From: Gordionus sp. m RMFG-2023
Lineage: Eukaryota > Nematomorpha > Gordioida > Chordodea > Parachordodidae
Direction: 5' to 3'
DNA: 64,000 bases
Assembly (NCBI RefSeq): GCF_954871325.1
Contig: NC_088777.1
Span: 29,737,366-29,801,365 of the forward strand
Shown here: positions 25,401 through 37,400 of the stretch, in pieces
How positions within the stretch are numbered: the first letter of the stretch is position 1
How the letters are laid out: each line of letters starts with the position of its first letter
The notes under the pieces: generated by a model
Database searches by the model: none
What the model was told of the DNA's origin: nothing
Seen by the model: the letters and a program-made list of their open reading frames with translations, nothing else
Made by a program: the position numbers and the translations under genes

Positions 25401-28400
25401 ATTTGATAACTTTATTAATAATGCTCAATTGAAATATATATTTAACCCTTCAATACTCTGGTGGGGTATATGAAATCTCAGGCATGCTAGAAATGATATT
25501 ACATAAAACCGGTTAAATATTATGATCTGGAATCTTCAGTAGCTTCATCAAATATATCTTAGAATCTAGATTCCAAATTTCATATATTAGGTTGAGTAGT
25601 TTTTAAGATAAAATTTTGTGACTGATTGGGGTTTGTGAGACCCCACTAGAGAAAATTTGTATGTTCTGTATTTTTTTTATATTTGAATGTATCAGTGTAA
25701 TTTTTTTATATTGAAGAATAAAGATCCATATTATGAATTATCATGATTATATGATAGATAAGTTATTTATTTTAATTTTATATTTGAAATTTAAAAAAAG
25801 TAAGCTTTTTTAAAAATTTTTGGCACAAATTATAATTATCCTCATCATCTTTAATCTAGGCTTAAAAAATAAAAATATTTTATCAAGCAAATAAATATTA
25901 ATGGATATATACACATTTGAAATTGGAGTCTATTAAATCCCACCCGAGTACTAACGTCATTTTTTTTCACCGGAGTATTGAAGGGTTAATAATTAATACT
26001 CAATTCAAATACAAACAATATAATTTAATTACTTGTTTAGGCTTTAGTCCCATAAATTACCTACTTGCTTCTATAATGTAGTCACACAATCTATATTCTT
26101 CATTTGTAAATATTTGTTTATGATGATCTGAACTTCTAATACCATTTTTATATCCTCTTCTCAACGTTTATAAGGTATTTTATATTTTTTAACAGACAAA
26201 TCCAATAAAGTATTATTTATTATTTTATGGCTTCATCTATTATACTTATATCTCTGAATATGGTTTTTCTTTTATAATTTCTCATTATTTGCTTGATACA
26301 ATAAAATAATAAATGAATGAATGAAAAATTTAATGTAAATAATTATATATTTTAACAGTTTTACCCATAACAGCTTTATCCTGAGGTGACATATATTATA
26401 AATATCATTATTGCGTGACTTCTAGTAAAGATATAGATACTAGATAAATTTTATTTTATAGCTAATACATAGGAACATTTGTGCCAAATTTTGAATCCTG
26501 AGGACATGTATATTTTATTTTACTAAAAGCAAAATATACTAGAGAATGATTTATATATTTTTTAGGTAAAAAACAGTTTTTTGACAAAATATATAAAACC
26601 AGGTAAGTTTTTAAAAAATAAACATAAGTAAGAAATTAGATATAAAAATACATCTTCACACCAAATTTAAAATTTTTGTGCTCAATGGTTAAAAAGTTAT
26701 TCGCGTTAACATTTTTACCCCGTCAATCGTTATACCCCGGTCTCCCCTAGTAAAGTCGTTATCTTTTTTTGTTCCAAGAGTATATCTATCGTGTATAAAT
26801 TAGAATCCTATCTAGTATATTCATGATCAACATAAATTATTAAAATTAAGTTTTAAAATTATATATATTCTATAAAAATAAGTTATGTATTTTATTATAT
26901 TTTTAACATCTTCAGTTATTAGTTAGTTTTTTTATAAAAACAATAAGAATGTTTTTAATTTTTACATATTTTCTTAAAAATTAATAAATAAAATTTTTTT
27001 TTTAATTAAGACACTATTTTATAGTATCTAATCCGTAAATTTATTAATATCAGTCGATAAACAATATTTTTAAAAATCGGCCGATCCGATAAAAGTATCA
27101 GTACATCCTTGATCAAATTGTTATGCCGACCTGAAAGCACCTTTAATTTTAAAATATAATATTTTTCACATATTATATAATAAAAATTTGGTTTTTTGTT
27201 TTTCTAATTATCAATGATTTTATCATAAGTGTATAATTTAGGGTTTTAATAAGCTTAGTTTTATTATTTAATATTCGAGAGAGGTGGCTTAATTTTGCAC
27301 ATTTACCAAAATTCTCAAGTAATATAAAACCTATCGGCTTAAATTTTGTTTCTTTTAAATTTTTGTCGGAATTAGAGATTTGCAATGGGCAATATTAAAT
27401 CCGAAAGTTCGCCCACTCATTGTTTTAAAAAAATTTTTAATTCACCCCCTCGCCATTTATTTTATTTAAATATATTTTTACTTCTTATAAAATATGCAAT
27501 ATTATGAAATAAACAAGTGTTTTTTAATAAATAGAATTTTGTTCTGCTCATTACGCTCGATAAATATTCCATAAAAACTAGCCCATTTCTCTCACCCCCC
27601 CCTTCCCACAATTTTTAAAATATTTTACCCGCCAGTAAAATTGGCAGGCTGGCAAACCTGTACATTGCAAACTTTTAATCGGAATCTCCCTTTTTTTAAA
27701 TTTGTGACGGAATTTATCCATACATGCATTTTCAATGGGGCATTATTTCTATTATCGAAATTGCTTATTTGCTAAAATTCCGAAGAAATTAAAATATTTT
27801 AAACCCCTTATCTACAAACCCATAATTTTTTTAAAAAAATTACCCGCCCGTCAATTTATTTAAAAAATTTGTTTGTTTAACCCGCCCGCCCATCAATTTA
27901 TTTAAAAATTGTTTGTTTAACCCGCCCGCCCATTGTTTTAAAAATGTCTCTCCCACCTAATGTGATGGAGGCGAGCGAATCATTACTCATCCGTTCCAGA
28001 CCTCACTTTAAACCCATTTCAATCCCTGATACAGAAAGAAAATCAATATAATAGTGTACTCTTAATTTAAAATAAATTTTGGTGTACGCTAATAAATTAT
28101 GATGAAGATAAAAAATTTTAGTTTGAATTTAAAAGTTTATAATAAATTATATTTTACTTGTTTATTTTATGTATTAATTAAAAAATAAGATTTTAAGAGG
28201 ATTTTCATTATGAACAATTTTGCCAAAATTAGGTTCGAATTCCGGATCTTCGATCTTTTGATCGCTATTATTTAACAACTCTATATTATGATGGCGCTAT
28301 CAGTACCAGTTTAATATTTTTTTTCAACTGTTGAAGAATAATTATTAAATTATACTATTTTTATTATATTAATTTTACGGTCTACACATACGCTAGTTAT

Positions 28401-31400
28401 TTTTTATAAGAATTATTATAGGACCTGGCCATGTGATTTAAGAATATCTAAATCTTACTGTTCTTATACCAATGAGAAATGGGGTACAAGTTTTAATAAA
28501 ATTTAAAATAGTGAATTATTTATAAATTTTTATACCAATAAAGTATAGCCTCCAAATAAAATTAGCCTCATGCCCTTATTGCAAATATGATCTTTTATAT
28601 TATTTTGACTTAGTAAATGTAATTATTTTTATATTGACAAATTTAAAACTTTTACAAAATAAAATTTCTTGCATATATTTCTAATGCTCTATTATTTTTG
28701 ATTAAAGCTTATACTGAATAGTGATACTTCACAAGTAAGAATTCACATTCCCGAAATTTTCAAGCCCGTTCTTTTAGATGATTGGGATTATGTCACTAGC
28801 CAGCAAATGGTTTGCATTATTATTTACATAAAATTTTTGAATATAATATATAAATTAATTTTATTAGTTATCAATGTTAACTAAAATAACATTCTGTAAA
28901 GTTATCAATTTTATACCTTTGGCACTAATTTCTCATAAAAATCAATTCACACCTATAAAAAACTATAGTAAAAAAATATTTTACCTGTATTTTTAAGCAA
29001 AAAGGGGAGTTTGTTATCAAAAATTTTTTTTGCTTTTTATTTAGACATTTTTTATAAATAAATATAGGATGTCAAAACCTTGGCGACGCTATCGACTCTT
29101 CCGAAATATACATTTTTATCAAAAATTGAAAAAATAGATAGCGCTTTATGAAATTACGGATTATGGTTAAAATTTTGTTGCTAACTTATCAATGACAGGA
29201 TATTTTCACTTTTTATTTTCGAATTTCTACTAAATATACTAATTTAACTGAGGGTAGTACGGACAAATGCCCATTAGACACTTAATAAAATAAATAAATA
29301 TCTTTCGTATTATTTTTTTATTATTCATTTTAATTAATAATATAGAAATATAGATAAATAATTATATTCATTCCTTTAAAATATATATGAAACAAAATTT
29401 AGTTAGATATAAAAAATTATATATTTTAAGAAAATAAATTAAAAAGATTAATAGTTTTAAAATCCTTGTGTAAATCCTTAAAAAAAAATTATAATATATA
29501 GTAATAAATTAAAATCTTACACCTTTAATATTTTCCTTACAATAGGCAAAACTCTAGGACAAGATATTTGTTCTGAAACAGGTCTTTATAAAGCCCTGGC
29601 CACTAAACTTTTGACTGCACCTCCGACCCTGTCACAGATGATTTGCCATGAGATGTGGCTCAGAAATACCACTCAGCTTTTATGTTTGAGTGAAACCCCT
29701 GTACTTCATCTTGAACCATAAAGGCATAATTTTCAGCAAAATCTGTCTGACCTATATAATATCCTTCATTTTAATTAATTTTAAGAGAATTCGTGAATAT
29801 TGTTTGCTGCTTTTTTGTCTTCATGAAGAGCATATTAACATATTTAAATTGATTGGTAAATTTTTTTCGGTCGTCCAGGGTAGAATCCTAGATCGATAAT
29901 AAGCTTGTCATTGTAGATTAAATGGTTGCAACATTTTTTTGTTTTAACATTTGGTACTTCCATCTGTGATATAGAATAAAATTTCAATTGATCTGCACCT
30001 AGAATATATGTTTTTGCACTCTCCAAACCAATGTTATTGGTAGAAGACATAAAATAATAAGCTGCAGACGGGTTGAATTATTTAAAATTAATCTGAACGG
30101 GCAAGTTAAAAATATTATGCAGAAAGAGAGATCGTTTTAAACAGTTTATTTTGTAAAATAATATGCTCGTAAAATATCATCTATAATATGCCTAAAATAT
30201 TCTTTCTTTATGCAGCTTTTATACATTATCGAGCTAATAAGTCATTCGCTATAGTAGCAAAGTAGAGATCTAAAAAATGTAAAAGTTTTTAAGGATAGTG
30301 GGAGGGGGTCAGAACTGAAAGGAAAATTTTATTACATTTCTTATTATAGTGATACCAAATTTTATTATAATTTTAACTATTTTTTATATTTTGTACCGCC
30401 GTATATATATCTTTTACAAAACAAACAATTAATATATATATTTAAAATTCATCATATATTTAATTGCCTTTGAGGCTAATTGTTTCTATTACATCTATTC
30501 TCTCCTTTTTTGGGCTCTCGATTTGAAACGGTATAAATTGTTTTCTTATCCGTTTTGGATAACGGCTGCTTGTACTTTCGTTCTCTACCACCGTTTGCTC
30601 ATTACTGTCTATTTTCATCTTATCATTTATGATGGTGTCTTTGTTTATTGAGTCTTGTATTCAGTCAATGTCTTTGGTCACCAATTCGTGTAGAGGATCA
30701 ATGTCTTTAGTCATTGAGTTTTGTATAGGCCTATTTTCATTCATTTGTGGTGTATTTTGCATCTTTTCTTCTTCTCTTCCCTCCTCTTAAATCGGAGTTG
30801 TCGAACCTATGTTTTAACTGATTAATATGTCTTCTCCATACCCCTAATTTAGTTTCAACTAAAAACGTCATTGGTCCTGTTCTTTTAACGATGATACCTG
30901 GTATCAAATTATCTTTTTTTAAATCTTTTGCATATATTTTTTCATTTATATTAAAAAAAACCTGGTAACTGAGGTATATATGGATGAGGATAAATTGGTT
31001 TTATTAATTGTAAAGGTCCTATGGGTTGAAATTTAAGCATAATTGAACTTGGTGATTGTTTTGTGGTTATTTGTGGCGTATTTCGATAATTAAACAAAAA
31101 ATCTTGTATTTTATTATAATCATTATGTTTTTTTTTAAATTTTTAAAAGTTTGTACTAACCGCTCCGCTTCTCCATTGGTTCTAGGGTGGTATGGGGCAC
31201 TATATACATTTTTAATTGATAATTGTTTGCAAAATAAACTAAATTCTCTACTTTGAAATGGGAGGCCATTATCCGTAACAATCGTATTGGGGTAACCGAA
31301 AATAGCAAACAGTCTTAACAACTATTTTCTTACTTCAGTAAAATTATTCGTCATCATTTTTTGTATTTCAGGCCATTTACTAAAACTATCTATTATTACT

Positions 31401-34400
31401 AGATATATATCTCCGTTAATTGGTCTGGCAAAATCTAAATGAATTCTTCCCCATGGTTTATTTGCGGAGGGCCATTTCCCTATGATCGTTTTATTGCCAG
31501 GATTATTTGTTTGACATAATTCACAATTCTTACCGTGTAATTCGATATCTTCGTTAATATTCGGCCATCAAACGTTCTCTTGTGCCAATAATTTTGTTTT
31601 AGTATAACCCTGATGCCCCATATGTAAAAAAGACAAAATATTTACTTGTAATTTTTTTGGAATTATGGTTCTTAATCCCCATAAAATACACCCTGCCTCC
31701 CTCGTGAGTTCATTTCGGCGCTGAAAAAACGGTTTTAGATTTTCCTCTATTATCTTTGGCCATCCAGTAAGGTAACGTGAAACCTTTGATAATACCGGGT
31801 CATTTCTTGTGTGTGCTTTTATATCTAACGCTGAAATAAATTGTGGAGCATCCGATACTATTAAATTAATATCTAACTCTTCCCAAGCAGATGGTTTACC
31901 GTCAATTGGAAACCGGGAAAGCATATCCGCACTACTATTTTTTTTGTCCCTCGAAGTTGCAATTCATAATCATAATTTGCTAGTAGTAATGACCATCTTA
32001 ATAATCTTGATGACATATCTGTTATTCTTTTATGTGGATTAAGTAACGATATTAGGGGTTTATGGTCAGTAATGATAATGAAATGTCTGCCTATTAAATA
32101 TTGTTTAAATTTAATTAATCCAAATATAATTGCTAAAGCCTCACGCTCTATCTGACTGTAAATTCGTTCGGCAGCATTTAATGTTCGAGACGCGTATCCA
32201 ATCGGTTTTTCCTCGTTGTTAATGATATGAGATATAACTGATCCTATTCCATGTTGAGACGCATCAGCAGCTAGAATTATCGGTTTTTCCGGATTATAAT
32301 GTGTTAAAATTGGTGCTTCTGATATTAATTTTTTAAATTTATTAATTACAATTGTTTCATTATTTGTCCATTTCCATGGCACATCTTTCCTTAAAAGCCT
32401 ATATAATGGAGCGGCAATAGTAGAAAAATTGTTTATAAATTTTTGATAATAATTTATTATACCGATAAAAGCTTGTAATTCTTTAACGTTTTTAGGTAAC
32501 GGTGCGTCTAAAATTGCATTGACATTCTTATTTGTTGTCGTAATTCCCTCTTCGCTAACGGTATGACCTAAGAATTCAATCTTTTCTTTAAAAAAATCAC
32601 ATTTTTTTAGATTTAATTTCATACCGTTTATTTCTAACGTCTTTAATACATTTATCAAATTTTTCTTATGACTCTCAATTGATTCCCCCGTAATTATTAT
32701 ATCGTCCAAATATACCGCTACTCCAGGTAATCCCTTTAATAATGAATCTATTGCTTGTTGAAAAATCGCTGGCGCTGAGGCTACCCCAAACGGAAGTCGT
32801 GTGAAACGATACAATCCACTAGGCGTGTGGATTACTAACAGCTTTTTTGCCTCATCATCTAGCTCTATTTGAAAATACGCTTCGGATAAATCTAATACTG
32901 TATATTTACACCCATTACTTAGTGTGGCTAATAATTCATTAATTCTGGGTAAAGGATATTTATCTATCAAAATATTTGCATTAACCGTTTGTCTGAAATC
33001 ACCGCAAATTCGTAAAGATCCATCTTTCTTCAATACGGGCACAATCGGAGAAGCGATATTCGAGTATTTTCGTCTTTCTAAAACTCCCATGGATTCCAGT
33101 CGTTGTAATTCCGTTTCGAGTTTTGCCTTCCACGCAAATGGTATCGGTCTACTTTTCATACATTGAAACTGAGGGTTGGATTTTACCGATAAACTGGCCT
33201 TAAACCCTCTTAGTAAACATAATTTTTTAGTAAATAATAAGGAAAATTTATGTACAATATTATCCTCCCAAACCTCATTGACTATATTACATTGATTTAT
33301 TTTTATTAATTTTAATTTGTACCTATCAAATTAATCCCATTGTTTACAATAATAAATTCATAATATATAACTTTATTCATATAATTAACGGGTAATATAC
33401 ATTTACCTTTAATATTGATCATTACATTTATATAAGATTTTAAAATAATATCCGTTTTTGTTATTGGTATTTTTAAACGGTAAACATCTTCTATATTCAA
33501 AATGGAAACTGCCGATCCTGTGTCAATTAAAAATTTAATATAAATTTTATCTATCAATAATTTCACCTCAAATTTTTCTCGAGACTACTCTGGAAATTCC
33601 CAATCCTCAAAACTTTCTCGCTCATTTTCTGGAACATCTATCGTTCAAATATATTCTTTCTTCCCACCATTCCTTCTGCATACTTTTTGTAAATGTCCTT
33701 TTATCCCACAATTATGGCAGATGGCATTCAAATTAGGGCACTTAGGTTTTTTGTGATCTCCTAATCCACAACAATAGCAAATAATTTTTGATACTGGTCA
33801 TACTGCTCCCTTGTTACTGTTTTTGAGATTTTATTTATCTCCTTTCCTGCAGATAATTTTTCATACGACATCATTTCTGTAGTCTCCATTGCGGTCGCGA
33901 TTTGTATTGCACTTTCCCATGTCAAGTCCTGCGTGTTAATTAATTTCATTAATATTTTTCCATTATTAATTCCTGACACTAATTTGTCCCGCAATACTGT
34001 ATTATACATATCTTTAAATTCACACGTCTTTGCCTTTATTTTTAATTTATTAATATACTCTACGATGGTTTCATCTTTTTCTTGTTCCATTTTAAAGAAA
34101 TAATATCTTTCTAACATGAAATTAGTCTTCTTCATATAATAATTTTTTTAAAGTTTAATTATGTCATCATATGATATTTCCTCTAATGTCTTTGGCAAAC
34201 ACAAATTAAATAATTTAGAATAAACCTCTAATCCAATATTCGCTAATAAAAATGATTTTTTATCTTCTATTTTTGCGATTTTAAATATGAAATTCATCTT
34301 TGATAAATAAACTTCCATATTGCACTCCTTTATATTATATTTCTCCATTTGAAACTACTGCGCCATTATAGTGATACCAAATTTTATTATAATTTTAACT

Positions 34401-37400
34401 ATTTTTTATATTTTGTACCGCCGTATATATATCTTTTACAAAACAAACAATTAATCGTCGTACACAATTAATAATATATATATTTAAAATTCATCCTATA
34501 TTTAATTGCCTTTGAGGCTAATTGTTTCTATTACACTTATAAACATCAATATTTTCATTTTCCTTAAGAATAATATTTTTAAACCATTAGCGCCATCTAT
34601 TTTTTTATTTGGTAAAAATATATATTTCTGAAGAGTCGATAGTTTCGCCAAGGTTTTAACATCATATATATATTTATAAAAGGTGTCAAAATAAAAAAAA
34701 TAAATTCGAAAACAAATTCCCTATTTTGCTTAAAAATACAGGTAAAGTAAGATTTGTAAACCAGAAGTTAAAGACATTAGCGCCAATTTTAGTTTTTTTT
34801 GATAGCCCTTAAGATTTTTTTACTATAAATAGTTTTTGAGATATAAGCATTTTAAAAATTTTACAGATTCCAAAGTGACTCTTTTTGCCCCTATGAGCCC
34901 GAAGATAATTATCTATAAATAATCTTATTAAGCGATTAATCATAGTGCGACCTAATTGAGCGTTTTCTAAAAAAAAAAAAAAATTTATATTTCCATTGGC
35001 ACGATACCATTTGAAATGCTTTGTGTCGTTTTTCATTACGAAACGCAAACGTTCAAATAGGGTGCAGTATTAAGGCATATAATATTATCAATAATAAACT
35101 CAATGTGTAAAAATTATGATCAGTAATATCTTAAATTAAAATTTATAATATACTAAAATCATAAATATGATTAGTAGGAGTAGGATGATTAATTTATGTT
35201 CACTGTATTTGTCATATTACTAACTAGCTCATTTGATTTATTCATGTAAGGTTAATTGATTAATACTACAGTGTTGTGCAGATTTAATTCAAATATATAT
35301 TAATTTTTACAATTTAAATAATTTTATTTACAAACGAATTAAAAAATATGGAAATGTTTTAAATTAAATCTGCACAGCACTGTATTTATTCTGAAATAGT
35401 AAAGACGATTATCAGTTCATCATTTTAAAAAAACTTAGAATATATAATTTTAAATCATAGATATCAGGTTTTTTATGATTAAGGCCTAAAATTTTATATC
35501 TTCAGGGCCAAAATTCCCCAGAATGAAAGGAATAAAGTAATTGGTAAAAATAAAGGGAATTTATTGAATTTTCATATCTCCGTTTGAATAATGGAGTTCC
35601 GGGGAATTGCTGACGGCAAATACGCCAATACATGTATAATCCCAGGTTAATTCTCCGTCTTCCTTGAATGGAATAAGTGTTATGCCATCAGACCTTATCC
35701 CATTTATTAAGTTAAGGTCTAGTTTAAAAAAATTTATATTCATTTTTTTATAATTTAAATATTTTTAATATAAATTGAAATTCTACAAACATTCATTATA
35801 AAATGGTCTGAAATTTATTGGCTAGCAGAGTTGTTAAAGTAGCGCGCTAGTAGCTATAGCTAATAGCGGCTACTTTTTTTTTAATTATTTAATTTTTTAG
35901 CGGGCTACTTTAAAAAAATATAATGAATGTAAGTATAATCACGAAAATTTAAATATAATACCATAATTAATTATAATTTTTATGATTTATTATTTAATTT
36001 TGAAATTGAAATATATTTTCAATTTATAATTAATATTTTCAATATATTATAAACCTAAATCAACTGTTAATAATTAAAAATGGCATCGCATATGGATATC
36101 CAAATCGTTGAAAGTGATTCAGAGTCAGACAATGATATTAATGAAATGGAAGATACCAGGGAAGAATATAATATTCATAGCAATACTTTCCCATTCCCTA
36201 GATTTCAAAAAATTTTCAAGATAAATATTAAAACAAAAACTGGCTTCAAATTTGTTTAAAATGTAAAAAAAATATTTCCTCAAATCAATCCAGTAGCTAT
36301 AACCTCAAGAAACACCTAAAGGTAAATTATCATTTTTACATAAAATAATAATATTTATTTTATAAGACTGTTCATGCTAATTGTTTTAAGAAAATTGAAC
36401 AACATTTAAATAAATTTGACATAGGTGAATCTACATCAAAAAAGACTAATTCCATTCAGACAAAATTAATTAATAATACAAATGCTAATATTTCTCAGAA
36501 ATTAACTGATAAAGTTATTGTGGATTTTATAATTGATACAGTTCAGCCAATGTCCTTGGTTGATAATCCATCATTTACTAAGATGATTAAAAATATCACC
36601 TGGTACAACTATTTTATGTCGCCAGACACTTGTGAATAAAATAGCAGATAAGTTTAAAGTGATGAAAGATGCTTTAATAGTAGAATTATCAGAGATATCT
36701 CATATATGTACCACGGCAGATAGTTGGACACATAACAGAAGGTAAACACTTATTTATATTTATAAATTGATCTGATTAAATATTTTTAGAGCTTATTTGG
36801 GAATCACAGGCCATTGGCTAGATCCTAGGACTTGAAAAAGAAGATCAGTAGCATTAGCCCTCAAAAGGATAATAGGATGCCAGACATACGATTTTCTTGC
36901 AATAAAATTATTGACATCCACAAGTCTTTTAGGATTCATAATAAAGTTTGCAAGATGGTGACTGATGGGTCCAATTAGCTGAAGGCCTTCAGTATTATAA
37001 ATTAATTTTTAAAATATTTAGAGTAATAAAATTAAATCAAGTATTAAGTTATTAATTAAATTTTTCAGTATTTATTTAAAAGTTGTTTAATATTTCACAT
37101 TATATATAGAATTTTTATTAACTAAATACATACATATTTTAGTAATATTATATCATAATTTATATCAAATTAAAAAAAAAATTAGTGAATTTAACTAATA
37201 AAATTTACAAGAGAGATGGATTATTTCATTAGTTTTTATTGCACAGTGTCATTGAGCTATTTAATATGATATGGTTATTGAATATTTCATGGATGATTAG
37301 AATTTTACTATATTTATTTCTTATTGATTAATATCCATCAATTTATATACAGTACAGGGAATTCAATGTATTCATTTGATAAAATATTTTTACTTAGTTA

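Larger units (their letters stand above)
23780..26190 (-). pseudogene. Decayed pogo-type DDE_1 transposase with cysteine-rich tail, copy B
   Basis: Minus-strand counterpart of copy A. It shows the same Psq start near 26.1 kb, the internal repeat (25.10-25.44 kb), the DDE core pieces (about 24.9-24.4 kb), and [15 protein letters not shown] and DIPGVLK near 24.25 kb. Unlike copy A it keeps the C-terminal cysteine cluster at about 23.87-23.73 kb: [16 protein letters not shown] and LFTCPYC. Stops and frame changes are frequent. About 90% similarity to copy A in the outer ends argues for two separate old insertions rather than a recent inverted duplication. Confidence 0.72.
23390..26747 (-). mobile_element. 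pogo/jerky-type transposon, copy B, both ends present
   Basis: The plus-strand left end GGGGAGACCGTGGTAAAACGA (23390) is the inverted partner of the right end (rc GGGGAGACCGGGGTATAACGA, ending 26747). TA flanks both ends (23388-23389 and 26748-26749), as expected for Tc1/mariner-pogo. Subterminal GGGTAAA repeats sit at both ends (about 23610-23630 and 26360-26400). The transposase runs on the minus strand. A piggyBac-like MITE at 25446-25985 is nested inside; without it the element is about 2.8 kb. Confidence 0.85.
10403..28707 (+). other. MRG15 intron 5, about 18.3 kb, transposon-filled
   Basis: The GT donor at 10403 and AAG acceptor at 28705-28707 join exons 5 and 6 in phase 0. Inside are a long-inverted-repeat element with a LINE fragment, MITEs, nested hAT elements and two pogo-type elements with a piggyBac-like MITE. 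Every coding remnant inside belongs to a mobile element; I see no nested host gene. The donor (GTTTTA) is weak, so the intron start is less certain than its end. At 10433-10560 and 26990-27110 are unclassified stretches with similar GGCTGATAT or GGCCGAT motifs. Confidence 0.8.
30344..34535 (-). mobile_element. Ty3/mdg4-type LTR retrotransposon, 4.2 kb, young (fossil)
   Basis: LTRs at 30344-30493 and 34366-34535 start TG and differ by about one base and one short block of about 20 bp, so the insertion is recent. The target duplication is CTTA (30340-30343 and 34536-34539). The primer site TGGCGCAGTAG abuts the 5' LTR at 34365, and a purine tract abuts the 3' LTR at 30494. Parts on the minus strand, in order: gag at about 33.8-34.35 kb, a CCHC knuckle at about 33.7 kb, aspartic protease (LIDTGSAVS) at about 33.4-33.55 kb, RT (YLDDIIITG) at about 32.4-33.15 kb, RNase H at about 31.9-32.35 kb, and integrase with zinc-binding region and [11 protein letters not shown] core at about 31.07-31.8 kb. 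The order RT-RNase H-integrase defines Ty3. The coding body is interrupted in several places, so it looks broken. Confidence 0.92.
28955..34930. mobile_element. Older palindromic element split by the Ty3 insertion
   Basis: Arms at about 28955-29165 and 34594-34815 are inverted copies over about 210 bp. They share TACCTGTATTTTTAAGCAAAA, TTAAAACCTTGGCGA and TATCGACTCTTC. Segments next to the arms (GTTTTTGAGATATAAGCA at 34830; TTTTGTTGCTAACTTATC at 29175) also occur in the element at 10594-13662, so the two look related. The outer limits are not defined. The Ty3 element at 30344-34535 lies inside it. Confidence 0.55.

Noticed and set aside
21084-26747. A single giant palindromic element or recent inverted duplication
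   Set aside because: The arms differ by about 10%, copy B has its own TA-flanked ends at 23390 and 26747, and only B holds the C-terminal cysteine cluster and the piggyBac-like MITE.
29844-30050. Minus-strand frame with [20 protein letters not shown]
   Set aside because: Unrecognised and isolated in repeat-derived DNA; not enough evidence to call a gene.
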